Of a DNA stretch of 64,000 bases, positions 38,715-46,793 are shown in pieces. Location: assembly GCF_900156425.1 (NCBI RefSeq), contig NZ_FTNO01000004.1, forward strand, positions 310,001 through 374,000, written 5' to 3'. Numbering within the stretch: position 1 is the stretch's first letter; every line of letters begins with the position of its first letter. The DNA is from Haladaptatus litoreus. GTDB taxonomy: Archaea; Halobacteriota; Halobacteria; Halobacteriales; Haladaptataceae. Below the pieces are notes generated by a model, which saw only the letters and a program-made list of their open reading frames with translations, was not told where the DNA came from and did no database searches. Made by a program: the position numbers and the translations under genes.

Positions 38715-39971
38715 TCAACCATCGGCTTGATAGCCTCGGACGGTCGGATGGGTCACGGTCGGGGCGTCCACAGCCCCCGATGCCTGCCGTCGCACCTTCC
38801 GAACAACGGGAAGGCTGTTGAGAGCAGGCACATTCCAATCGAGTTTCTTCAGGCCTTTCACGGCGATGTTGACGCTTGCACCTCGGTCGCTGTGGTCTTG
38901 ATGCCCACAGCCCCGACACTTGAACCGCTTCTTGTTGCGATTCGCTCGCTCCGTATGCCCGCACGTCGGACACCGCTGGCTGGTGTACTCGGGATTAATC
39001 CACACGGTCGGAATCCCCTCGAACGACGCCTTGTACGACGTATAGAACTGAAGGGCGCGGAACGGGAGGTGGTGCAAGCGCCGATTCATCCGCGTTCCGT
39101 AGTCGATACTGTCGCGCATCTCTTTGAGGTCTTCAAAGACGATGCACGGCTTCTCGAACTGACGGCCCCACTCCACGATGTGCCGAGACACTTTGTGGAG
39201 TCGGTCGCGGACAAACCGTTCCTCACACCCTTCGAGCGTGTCGTGAATACTGTCCTTCCCCGCGTTCTGGACGCGCTTTCGCATCGTGAAGTAGCGGTGA
39301 CGCTCGAACTTGATTTCGGGGAAGTCGATGACCAACGTGCCCTCAACGCCGTCTTCGGAGAGTGCAGCAAGGGCCACGTTGTCCTCGTTCACGTCCACGC
39401 CGATGACCGTCCGTGAGTCCTGCTTATCTCGAACGGTCTGTTCGGTGTTGGTGACATTGACGTGCAACTCGGAGTTCTCGTTGTGGAACAGGGCTTCCGC
39501 CGTCCCAATCTTCCACTCGCCGCTTTCGAGTGCGGTCTTGAGGACTTCGAGGTGGGCGTCACTCCCTTTGAGGACGCCCTTGACGTGCTTGTACGGCTTC
39601 GCGCTGATGCGGAACGCCACATCGCCGTCGTCGGCGAGCGACAGGTTGTACCCCTCCTCGTAGTTCGCACGAAGCGGGTACGCGCCGTCCTTGGTGTGAC
39701 TCGGGAGTCCGAAGTCGTCGTACTCATAGTAGTTTTCCATCGCACCGATTGCCTTTGCAACGACGCGCTGAGTTGTGTTCTTCACGAGGTTGGCATCATC
39801 AGCCACCCGGTCGGGAATCACGTCCCAGTCTACGCCTTCTTTGGCAAGACGGATGGTTTCGTTGTACACTGAGCGGGCTTCGAGCGTGGCCTCGTACAAC
39901 AGGCCCTCGTTGTCACTCTGAATATCGAGTTGGAAGTCCAGAGTCTTGACGAGGGCCTGTGAGTCGGTCAT
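38715..39971 (-). CDS. tnpB: TnpB RNA-guided nuclease (IS1341/IS605 type)
   Basis: 418 residues, full length. RuvC catalytic residues are visible: Asp193 in VIGVDVNED, Glu280 in CIVFEDLKEM and Asp362 in HSDRGASVNIA. The zinc finger is Cys334, Cys337, Cys352 and Cys355. Nothing suggests inactivation. TnpB of IS200/IS605 elements cuts DNA guided by an omega RNA transcribed from the element end, here 38655-38715, and adjacent to a target motif. The ATG overlaps the stop of the small upstream gene (ATGA). It lies inside the replication origin. Confidence 0.9.
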   Translation of the reverse strand: MTDSQALVKTLDFQLDIQSDNEGLLYEATLEARSVYNETIRLAKEGVDWDVIPDRVADDANLVKNTTQRVVAKAIGAMENYYEYDDFGLPSHTKDGAYPLRANYEEGYNLSLADDGDVAFRISAKPYKHVKGVLKGSDAHLEVLKTALESGEWKIGTAEALFHNENSELHVNVTNTEQTVRDKQDSRTVIGVDVNEDNVALAALSEDGVEGTLVIDFPEIKFERHRYFTMRKRVQNAGKDSIHDTLEGCEERFVRDRLHKVSRHIVEWGRQFEKPCIVFEDLKEMRDSIDYGTRMNRRLHHLPFRALQFYTSYKASFEGIPTVWINPEYTSQRCPTCGHTERANRNKKRFKCRGCGHQDHSDRGASVNIAVKGLKKLDWNVPALNSLPVVRKVRRQASGAVDAPTVTHPTVRGYQADG

Positions 39972-40123
39972 TCTTTGTCTTGCTCGGTGGGTTCTGAGGT
40001 TCGGACGACTTTCACGTCGGCCCCGCGCCAGCGTTTGGGGACGGTGACGTGGGCGCTGTTCCCGAACGGTTTGACCTCTCCGTCGAGAACTTCCTCGCCG
40101 TCGATTTCAAAACGGTTCGACAT
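39968..40123 (-). CDS. DUF2080-like transposon-encoded small protein
   Basis: 51 residues from ATG 40123: MSNRFEIDGEEVLDGEVKPF, then GNSAHVTVPKRWRGADVKVV and an acidic end. It resembles the AbrB/SpoVT-like small proteins (DUF2080) carried by haloarchaeal IS200/IS605 elements. It probably binds DNA as a dimer and may regulate tnpB. It overlaps the tnpB start by 4 bp. Confidence 0.7.
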   Translation of the reverse strand: MSNRFEIDGEEVLDGEVKPFGNSAHVTVPKRWRGADVKVVRTSEPTEQDKE

Positions 40124-40176
40124 ACAAAGGTATATCCTTTGTATATACTTAATTGTGTTGGTGTTGTGGTGTTGAT

Positions 40177-40575
40177 ATGGGCGAGAAGCGGTCAAACCAC
40201 ACCGTGTACAACGTCAACTACCACTTCGTGTGATGTCCGAAATACCGCCACGCACTTCTCGAACCAATCGAGGATTCGCTGGAAGGGAGTTTTGGAGACG
40301 TGTGCAACGAGTACGACTACGAGATACTGTCACTCCACATCTCACCCGACCACGTACACTTGTTTCTCTCTGCTCATCCGAAGCACGCGCCGAGCGAGAT
40401 TGTACGGACAGTCAAGAGCATCACGGCTCGGGAGATGTGGGAACAGCACGAACCATACTTGGAAAGGTATCTGTGGGGCGGTGGCTCCTGGGAACGGTCG
40501 TACTACATCGGAACGGCAGGAACAGTTTCAACCGATACGATTGAACGGTATATCGAACGGACAGAACACGTCTAA
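40177..40575 (+). pseudogene. tnpA: IS200-type Y1 transposase TnpA with premature TGA
   Basis: The frame from ATG 40177 reads MGEKRSNHTVYNVNYHFV, then TGA at 40231-40233, then CPKYRHALLEPIEDSLEG through to TAA at 40573. The family sequence FVWCPKYR shows that a Trp codon was lost. The HUH motif (PDHVHLFL) and the Tyr-containing C-terminal helix (ERSYYIGTAG; IERYIERTEHV) are intact. An alternative start near 40300 would lack the N-terminal strand, so the protein is most likely inactive. Confidence 0.85.
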
Positions 40576-40588
40576 GTGTCGGCTTCAC

Positions 40589-40609
40589 CCTCGGGGTCAA
40601 GCCCCGAGG
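40589..40609. repeat. IS end hairpin, TnpA side
   Basis: Identical in sequence to 38665-38685 and starting 14 bp after the tnpA stop. Confidence 0.75.
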
Positions 40610-40657
40610 CACTCGCCTTGTTCCCTCTGTAGAATTTGGAGAAGATCGGTGAGACAC

Positions 40658-40678
40658 ACACCACGTTTCCAGTGAAAT
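40658..40678 (-). promoter_or_regulatory. ORB-like repeat 2
   Basis: Exact copy of repeat 1, first repeat after the IS element. 40680-41030 is AT-rich and contains no gene. Confidence 0.75.
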
Positions 40679-41029
40679 GATGGAAAAAGGTGAGCAAAGT
40701 TGTGAGAACACGGTTGCTTTTGCCGCTTTTTGTCTCAGGTGGTAAACGCAATGAGCAAGGAGTATCGTATGTTATTTATAGTATTACCACGTAAAAGTCC
40801 ATTAACTTAATCACAATTAATACAACCCGTGACCTTGTCACGGGGTCTTGTAGTGATTTGCACACGAACCCAAGGAGACAGCACCTAATTCGTGGTCCAT
40901 TCCAAATATTTTAGAACATAGTTTCGATATGAGTTCTTTGCGTAATTCACTACGAGTACTAGTTCAATTCCTGTCTATAGAGTAGAATATTCTGCTGGTA
41001 CTGCCATCTTTAAACAGCGAGGGAATCCC

Positions 41030-41056
41030 GGCTTTTAGGCCGGGGTAGATGACACG
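41030..41056 (+). mobile_element. IS605-type left-end remnant
   Basis: GAATCCCGGCTTTTAGGCC with GGGGTAGATGAC forms the typical left-end hairpin of TnpB elements. No partner end of the same kind is near, so it looks like a scar between ORB repeats 2 and 3. Confidence 0.45.
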
Positions 41057-41072
41057 CCTGTTTGAGGAACAG

Positions 41073-41093
41073 AGACCACGTTTCCAGTGAAAT
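41073..41093 (-). promoter_or_regulatory. ORB-like repeat 3
   Basis: One mismatch in the outer part (AGACCACG instead of ACACCACG), core unchanged. Confidence 0.75.
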
Positions 41094-41135
41094 TCGGGTG
41101 TAGAAGAGTACTGGGCTCCAATCTCTTCCAGGGGG

Positions 41136-41156
41136 ACACCTCGTTTCCAGTGAAAT
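41136..41156 (-). promoter_or_regulatory. ORB-like repeat 4 with G-string
   Basis: The variant ACACCTCG is followed by the core. GGGGG directly precedes it at 41131-41135, as in haloarchaeal ORBs with a G-string. Confidence 0.8.
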
Positions 41157-41318
41157 TCACTGTCCTTCACAGTCTATCTCTCATTAATGCCACCAACTCA
41201 TTTCTTTTCTCTGTCATAAATATCCGGGAAATTCTATAACGGTAATACTACGAATGGAAGATGATTTGTAAATCCATGGGTATGTCTTGAACCTACCGGA
41301 CAGCGGATAGCAGACGTG

Positions 41319-41339
41319 TTTTCACTGGAAACGAGGTGT
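41319..41339 (+). promoter_or_regulatory. ORB-like repeat 5 (inverted)
   Basis: Core TTTCACTGGAAACGAGGTGT on the plus strand, opposite in orientation to repeats 1-4. The 160-bp stretch between repeats 4 and 5 is AT-rich. Confidence 0.8.
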
Positions 41340-41569
41340 GCTCAATCTTCATATCGGAGTGATTCCTATTGTTTAGCGTGGCCCAAACTGTTCGATTATT
41401 CGACTCTTCTCCTTTCTAACCTGAGTAGCTACCGTTACCTTGTTATTCGAGAATCTTCAAAGTCTATGGCAATTCTCGTCGGTAATCATAATTTGAATTT
41501 TAATAATCTGTGTGCATTTCTTCTCCCATACCCTCTGTTTCATCTGCACCCATCCCACCTATTTTCGCC

Positions 41570-41590
41570 ATTTCACTGGAAACGTGGTGT
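41570..41590 (+). promoter_or_regulatory. ORB-like repeat 6 (inverted)
   Basis: Same orientation as repeat 5, with ACGTGGTGT as the outer part, matching repeats 1 and 2. Confidence 0.8.
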
Positions 41591-41680
41591 GTGTGTCTAT
41601 CTGTTCTTTGTTATCTTTTACCATGTTTGGTATTGTCATTCCGATACAACAAAATCTTCTATGTCGGTGTGGAAAATTTG

Positions 41681-42159
41681 AAGGGAAAGCCTCGCCCTTC
41701 AGGTCGGGATGATTGTCCGAAACTTGGAGGTTAGCGGCATGAAACAGGCAGTATAGACGCTTATTGACCTCCTCCACGCCGTAAACGACGTGGAATCCAC
41801 CATGGGATATCGGCCAGCTCCCTTCGAGGTTTCAGCCCGCACTCTCACAGGAACCAGCAGCATACTGGAGGAACCTCTCGGTTTAACTCCCGTGATAGGC
41901 TGTGGCCCGGTCACACAGGCCCCATCTCCGACCGAGTCATCGGCATATGTGTGTTCTCTGGTATAACTCTCTCCGCCGGAGTAGCGAACGGAAGCACGAA
42001 CTACAGCCGCTAAAACGTACCGCCGTAGGATATCCGGGCTCGCAACCGATGGCAGTGTATCGGTCGGTCCTATCGTTCGATCCGGGCCTGAAGACGCGGG
42101 TATGCACTACAAACTACTATCAGCGAGAGAATCTCGCCGTTCACGGTGGGAGGATGTCA
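41681..42159. mobile_element. PATE-like element(s) at the origin's right flank
   Basis: A left-end hairpin (GCCTCGCCCTTCAGGTCGGG, 41689-41708) is followed by a second palindromic end CCACGCCGTAAACGACGTGG (about 41774-41793). At the far side GAGAATCTCGCCGTTCACGG then TGGGAGGATGTCA ends at 42159. Only short interrupted frames lie inside. The order suggests two nested or adjacent copies. The last bases give the PAP2 gene its stop codon. Confidence 0.5.
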
Positions 42160-42996
42160 CCGCGGCAAATAGTCTTTCAGTATGGTTCTGATTTGTATCG
42201 GCAACCTCTCATTCCCCACATACCGTGTGGCGATAAGGACACTACCAATCCCCAGAATTGTCCCTGCAACGACATCTGTTGCCCAGTGGATTCCCAGGTA
42301 CATGGTTGCAATAATAATGCTCACTGCAGTTGGAAGTGCAACAATTACCCAACCAGGGTATTCTTTGCGAGTTCGGTACGCGAGTATTGCAGCGCTAATC
42401 GATAGTGACGTGTGTAGCGAAGGAAAAACGTTTGTGTTTGCGTTTACTTCTCCTGTTAAGATCTGTGACTGAGGATATGTCGAGTAAAGCAGTGGACTAA
42501 CGAGGTCTGGAATTAGGTTTCGAGGCCCATATGATACAAAAAGGACATAGAAGATTAGACCTATAGCATAGTTTGCTGCGTAAGCGATCGCCGTTTCCTT
42601 CAAGGCTCGATCGTCCGGTAGCGCGAAATAAGCAATGAACGGGAAGACGAGCAAAAAGATATACCCGTAGATGTACATGAACGAGAAATACATCGTTAGC
42701 TCCTGCGTTGCAAACATCTGTACTTTGCCGACGAAATCACCTTCAATGGCGTGGATTAAGCCTGTGATATTCCAATCGAGAAGCCACGACAGTTCAGGAC
42801 CGAACTCACGAGCTACTTTATTCACCCCGAGAACGCCGATGAGCAGAGCGAGATAGGGATACACAGCCACCATGCGCTCTCTAAACTGTTCACGTGCGTG
42901 TTTGAGCCCAGATCGACCGACAAACAGCAGCGTTGCGATACCGAGCAATATTATTTCGCCGACGAGGATTTTCCCGGCGATGTCGGCTAAACTCAC
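42157..42996 (-). CDS. PAP2-superfamily membrane phosphatase
   Basis: 279 residues and about six membrane helices. The PAP2 motifs are PSLHTSLS (about 200) and the third-motif stretch YLGIHWATDVVAGTILG (about 235). The loop NLIPDLVSPLLYS precedes them, as in the Aur1/inositolphosphotransferase subgroup. Likely role: dephosphorylation of lipid pyrophosphates, such as dolichyl pyrophosphate released in glycosylation, or lipid head-group exchange. Its stop TGA (42157-42159) belongs to the TGACATCC end of the adjoining PATE-like element, so the C-terminus may be truncated. Confidence 0.75.
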   Translation of the reverse strand: MSLADIAGKILVGEIILLGIATLLFVGRSGLKHAREQFRERMVAVYPYLALLIGVLGVNKVAREFGPELSWLLDWNITGLIHAIEGDFVGKVQMFATQELTMYFSFMYIYGYIFLLVFPFIAYFALPDDRALKETAIAYAANYAIGLIFYVLFVSYGPRNLIPDLVSPLLYSTYPQSQILTGEVNANTNVFPSLHTSLSISAAILAYRTRKEYPGWVIVALPTAVSIIIATMYLGIHWATDVVAGTILGIGSVLIATRYVGNERLPIQIRTILKDYLPR

Positions 42997-43102
42997 AATT
43001 TCACCGTTTTGGTCTCCGGCACTTTGGCGTTTCGCTTTTCAAAGTTCGTTTCTGCTTTTTGAGCTTATTCATGATATGTTTGCCTTTTCTATCACTATTT
43101 TA

Positions 43103-44968
43103 TCATTCCCGGAGAAGTTTTCCATCGCTCGTGTACCGAAAGCCTGCATTCTTAAACGTAGCTTTAGCCTTTGCTCGGTTGAGAATGCCATTCGCTCCTG
43201 GGAACGGAAGTACCGGGTCTGCGTTCACCCATCGAAGATCTTCTGCAATCGATTCATGGCGGGCCAAGGGGCTTGCTGCAGGTTCTGCATAGCCATCGAA
43301 TACTTCATCAACGATATAGTCTTTATCCAAGAGCTGCGCCACTGCTCGGCGGAATCGGACATTACTGAACGGCGTTTTCCGTGCGTTAAAACCAACGTGA
43401 TACATCGCCGGTGACTGATCGACATGCAGTTGAACATTATCGGCGCGTCCGATAGTGCGCACGTCAGTTGTCGACACGCCAGTCGCTGTCGCATCCGCCT
43501 CATCGTTTAAAACGATTTGTGTCGCGGCCGCTCCAGATGGAACCACGATAAATCGCAGGCGTTCAAACTGGGGACCCCCAGCATATTGCTGGAGGTGTTG
43601 TAGGTGCGATGGCAGATAACTACTGATGTCGATCGTCTCGTCGGTTGTGTCAATACGCCTGAGAAAGTGCTGGTCGAAGCGTTCGAGGGTCAGCTGTTTC
43701 TTGGGCTCTGCGTTCGAAAATTGGAGCGAACCACTCCCGACTGCTTGTCGGTTGTCCCAAGCGAGTGCTTTTGTGGCAGTTGTATCTCCGTCGAATACGG
43801 TTTCTGCCCGTTTTCGCCTCTGTTCCCAGATATGTTTTGGAAGAATCGGTGTAGTAAAAGCACGCATCGCGACCGCTTGACTTGTTGGAGTAAATCGAAT
43901 ACGAACTGTTTGCTCATCTATTGCTGTCGCAGACTCGACTAACGTGGCGGCACCGCGAAACCGTGGTGATGGAACTGGACTCTCAAGCGTCCCAAGTGCC
44001 GTATCATTGAGAAACCGGTAGGTAAATGCGACGTCTGTTGCGGTAAGTGCTTCTCCGTCATGCCACCGGAGATCATCTCGAAGCCGAACAGTTGCAACTG
44101 GCCCTTTTTCGGATGACTCTGCTAATGACTGCCATTCCCATGAGTGAGCAAGCCACGTACAGACCTTACCATCTATCCAGCGCCCTAGGGGGTCATACAA
44201 CAGGTCAATTATCCTTTCGTCGCTCGTGAAATTCGCCGTGAGTGGATTGAGATTTTCGGTTGGACGGGCGTCTTGTGTTGTCATTCGAAGCGTACTTTCC
44301 TCATCTGTCATCTTGACTGAGAGATATCCAAGCGCAGAATGCGGTTGCTGGATTTGCGCCCATCCGTCGAATCTATCCGTTCGGGTTGCACGGATCTCAT
44401 CTGGAAACGCAACGACAGTAAACGGTTGATTGCGGGCTATCGAATGTTGGAGCCGTTTTAGCGTTTTAGTTCGCTGAACCCCACTCTGTTGTCGCTGGGT
44501 GAGCAACTGCTTATCTGTAGTGAGGTTTGCGTAGCCAAACGGGTTCTGCCATCCTGTCCCGGTACTGAACCGAGAATGTAACAGCGTTCTGAGTTCATCT
44601 GGCTCGTCAAGACCGGGAAAACATGCAACATAGCAGTCAAAAGTACGGTCAAGAAGGATATCACGAAGTAGCTCGCTGCGTTCCATCGGCACAACTTGTG
44701 CCGCAATACCGACTTCGTTGAGCCGTTTTGCTAGAAACCGCGCGATGCGAATTGCCCGTGGATCTGCATCGGCCGGGAGGGTTTTTATGGAGAACGCTAC
44801 TTGTGCTGCAGTGTCACGACTTACGAGCAACCGAGCGTCTTCTATACAGCCACTTCCGAGCGTCATTCCGAATGCGGCAAGTAGCTCTCGCCGTCCGACG
44901 TTCGGGAGGGTTGGGAGGGCATCGGAATCGTTGAAATCCTGTTTTGATCGCATGTTTGGAGTCTGCAT
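43103..44968 (-). CDS. ABC transporter substrate-binding protein, family 5, Tat lipoprotein
   Basis: 621 residues. The N-terminal VGRRELLAAFGMTLGSGC is a twin-arginine signal with a lipobox cysteine at about 41. The SBP_bac_5 fold is seen in RLRDDLRWHDGEALTATDVAFTYR (in part RWHDGEALTATDVAFTYRF) and FNARKTPFSNVRFRRAVAQL. The usual substrates are oligopeptides, nickel or sugars. No permease or ATPase genes for this family are adjacent, so it is an orphan in this window. An unusually long N-terminal segment of about 200 residues precedes the canonical motif region. Confidence 0.8.
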   Translation of the reverse strand: MQTPNMRSKQDFNDSDALPTLPNVGRRELLAAFGMTLGSGCIEDARLLVSRDTAAQVAFSIKTLPADADPRAIRIARFLAKRLNEVGIAAQVVPMERSELLRDILLDRTFDCYVACFPGLDEPDELRTLLHSRFSTGTGWQNPFGYANLTTDKQLLTQRQQSGVQRTKTLKRLQHSIARNQPFTVVAFPDEIRATRTDRFDGWAQIQQPHSALGYLSVKMTDEESTLRMTTQDARPTENLNPLTANFTSDERIIDLLYDPLGRWIDGKVCTWLAHSWEWQSLAESSEKGPVATVRLRDDLRWHDGEALTATDVAFTYRFLNDTALGTLESPVPSPRFRGAATLVESATAIDEQTVRIRFTPTSQAVAMRAFTTPILPKHIWEQRRKRAETVFDGDTTATKALAWDNRQAVGSGSLQFSNAEPKKQLTLERFDQHFLRRIDTTDETIDISSYLPSHLQHLQQYAGGPQFERLRFIVVPSGAAATQIVLNDEADATATGVSTTDVRTIGRADNVQLHVDQSPAMYHVGFNARKTPFSNVRFRRAVAQLLDKDYIVDEVFDGYAEPAASPLARHESIAEDLRWVNADPVLPFPGANGILNRAKAKATFKNAGFRYTSDGKLLRE

Positions 44969-45316
44969 CAGGCAGGGGGGTCGATAGTTGATAGATGGCT
45001 GTCAATTTGGGAGGACCACGCGAATGATAAGTTCGATCGGTTATTATCTCTGGAGAGTGCTCCTCTTTGTTTTATTATACAGGACATAATAGCACTCCTA
45101 TTCACTATTGTGTATGTCTTTTGTAAGCTGTTCCCATGGTACCGAGACTTCCGCAAAATTAACTATATTGTGCCGTACTTTCTCATATGTGACCTGCCGA
45201 ATATCGTTTCGCGACTTCGCTGCCCCAGTAGAACGCTGTTATACTGTTCACGGAACGTTCAAACAGTTTTCCAACAACTTAGTGACGCGATAACAAAAAG
45301 GAGTTACGTATATTGT
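44969..45316. other. divergent intergenic region
   Basis: 348 bp between the binding-protein gene and the arylsulfotransferase-like gene. An upstream frame joined to the latter reads as a Cys- and Arg-rich sequence unlike neighbouring proteins, so I treat it as non-coding. AT-rich stretches near 45060-45110 could hold promoters. The AAAAAGGAG at 45295-45303 may be the ribosome site for ATG 45317. Confidence 0.4.
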
Positions 45317-46744
45317 ATGGTAAGGATGTCTGCCCGGAAGTTGGTTCGCCTTGTCTTTGCTTCTCTCATTGTCCTCTCAGTCTTTGCGTTAGCAAATGGT
45401 GCAACAAGCTCATCGGTTGGACAGACTGACAAGGACATTCGCCAAGCGGATATTTCGACAGGTGAGAGCAAGCAAATCGCACCGCAGACAAACAACATCA
45501 CCGTCATCGCGACTGATTCAAACTCCTGGATGGGCAAAGCAAGCGATGATCCCCGTGCTCGCGCCGAACTAGTTGCATTCAACCCGAACGGGACGGTTCT
45601 CTACTACAATGATTCGCATACGCGTTACTGGGATGTCGACCCGGTGATGGGAACGAGTACCACTGTCGAATATCTCTATGCCGACCACCTGAACAAATCT
45701 GAGTGTGGTTCCGAAGTTTGTACTCGCAACGGAATCGAGCGCGTCAACCTCTCTACTGGGGAGGTTACCGATATTTACAGTCGAGTCACCCCTGGAAAAC
45801 ACTCAACTCGATGGCACGACGGCGACCGAATTAACGAATCTACCTACGCTGTCGCCGATATCGCCCAAGACCGTGTTTTCACTGTCAACACAACAACAGG
45901 ACTGATAGAGTGGTCGTGGGAGGCGCAAAACGATTTCAATCCGATGAAAAGCGGCGGCTCATTCCCTGAAGACTGGACGCATCTCAACGACATAGAAGTT
46001 CTTGACGATGGTCGGCTAATGGTCAGTCTTCGGAACCACGACCAAGTTGTGTTCCTTGACCGTGAGACTGGTCTAATGGAAAACTGGACGCTTGGAAGCG
46101 ATGGTCAACATGATATCGTCTACGAACAGCATAACCCAGATTACATTCCCGAATCAGATGGCGGTCCGGCAGTGCTTATCGGTGACTCCGAAAACAACCG
46201 CGTAGTCGAGTATCAACGCGAAAATAGCAAGTGGAACCGGACGTGGACGTGGCAGGACTCCCAGATGCAGTGGCCGCGTGACGCCGACCGCCTGCCGAAT
46301 GGCCACACCCTTATCACCGACTCGAACGGTAATCGCGTCTTCGAGGTAAACCAGGAAGGGGATGTTGTCTGGTCAATCGATATTGCGTTCCCATACGAAG
46401 CGGAACGTCTCGAATCTGGTGACGAGAGTACAGGTGGACAGAGCGCGAGTGCGCTTGGTCTCGCCTCGAAATCTTCGAGCAATGAAAATACAGTCTCGAC
46501 TAGTAATCGAATCGGCCAGAAAGAAAGTATAGTTGGACGTAGCTGGATAGTACTAAAGAATATTGTCCCCGGACGGTACATGAACGCATTCATGTACATA
46601 CTACCTAGCTGGATGGACCCGACCGAAGTGTTTGCTCTCCTTGCACTCGTTCTCGGGTCACTAGCGTGGGTAGCCATCGAGTGGCACTGGTCATCTCGGT
46701 CGCTGACCATTCCGTGGACAATTCACATCGAGCGGAAAGGATGA
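45317..46744 (+). CDS. arylsulfotransferase (ASST)-like membrane protein
   Basis: 475 residues from ATG 45317, chosen because the signal helix (KLVRLVFASLIVLSVFALA) then starts the protein and a GGAG lies 14 bp upstream. The extracytoplasmic beta-propeller shows ASST-type repeats: STYAVADIAQDRVFTVN, DWTHLNDIEVLDDGRLMVS and WPRDADRLPNGHTLITDS, with repeated H/N-D motifs. A C-terminal helix lies at about 430-455. Members move sulfate between phenolic or sugar acceptors, or are uncharacterised propellers. It is directly followed by a GT-C gene, suggesting glycan modification. Catalytic His is not proven here. Confidence 0.7.
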   Translation: MVRMSARKLVRLVFASLIVLSVFALANGATSSSVGQTDKDIRQADISTGESKQIAPQTNNITVIATDSNSWMGKASDDPRARAELVAFNPNGTVLYYNDSHTRYWDVDPVMGTSTTVEYLYADHLNKSECGSEVCTRNGIERVNLSTGEVTDIYSRVTPGKHSTRWHDGDRINESTYAVADIAQDRVFTVNTTTGLIEWSWEAQNDFNPMKSGGSFPEDWTHLNDIEVLDDGRLMVSLRNHDQVVFLDRETGLMENWTLGSDGQHDIVYEQHNPDYIPESDGGPAVLIGDSENNRVVEYQRENSKWNRTWTWQDSQMQWPRDADRLPNGHTLITDSNGNRVFEVNQEGDVVWSIDIAFPYEAERLESGDESTGGQSASALGLASKSSSNENTVSTSNRIGQKESIVGRSWIVLKNIVPGRYMNAFMYILPSWMDPTEVFALLALVLGSLAWVAIEWHWSSRSLTIPWTIHIERKG

Positions 46745-46793
46745 CAATGTACAGTCATATAACGAGTCAAGCCTTGAAAACAGGTGGTTCATA

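Larger units (their letters stand above)
38655..40612. mobile_element. IS200/IS605-type insertion sequence (tnpB, DUF2080 gene, broken tnpA)
   Basis: The element carries TnpB and a small DUF2080-like gene on the minus strand and a divergent TnpA on the plus strand. An identical 21-nt hairpin (CCTCGGGG, loop TCAAG, CCCCGAGG) lies at 38665-38685 and 40589-40609, marking both ends. The exact borders cannot be set without an empty site. TnpA has a nonsense codon, so the element probably cannot move by itself. The end next to the tnpB stop should encode the guide-type omega RNA. Confidence 0.8.
38573..41590. other. replication origin with six ORB-like repeats, split by an IS element
   Basis: Six copies of a 21-bp repeat with core TTTCACTGGAAACG follow the orc1 start. 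Four are in one orientation (38573, 40658, 41073, 41136) and two inverted (41319, 41570). AT-rich sequence lies between the inverted groups (41160-41315 and 41400-41530), a candidate unwinding element. The core matches the general archaeal ORB pattern, and a GGGGG run adjoins the copy at 41136, like the G-string of haloarchaeal ORBs. An IS605-type element of about 1.95 kb separates the first ORB from the rest. Confidence 0.8.

Noticed and set aside
38727..39416. 229-codon plus-strand frame
   Set aside because: It is antisense to an intact tnpB and shows no protein-like features.
40231..40233. TGA read as Trp or another recoded residue in tnpA
   Set aside because: The same window uses TGA as a normal stop for many genes, and no recoding element is visible; a nonsense mutation is simpler.
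38573..41590. Regular GTTTCCAGTGAAAT repeats as a CRISPR array
   Set aside because: The spacing is irregular (60 to about 2000 bp), the copies occur in both orientations, and they sit beside orc1; this fits ORB sites.
45110..45316. N-terminal extension of the arylsulfotransferase-like protein
   Set aside because: The extra 69 residues are Cys/Arg-rich and would bury the signal helix; ATG 45317 has a nearby GGAG.
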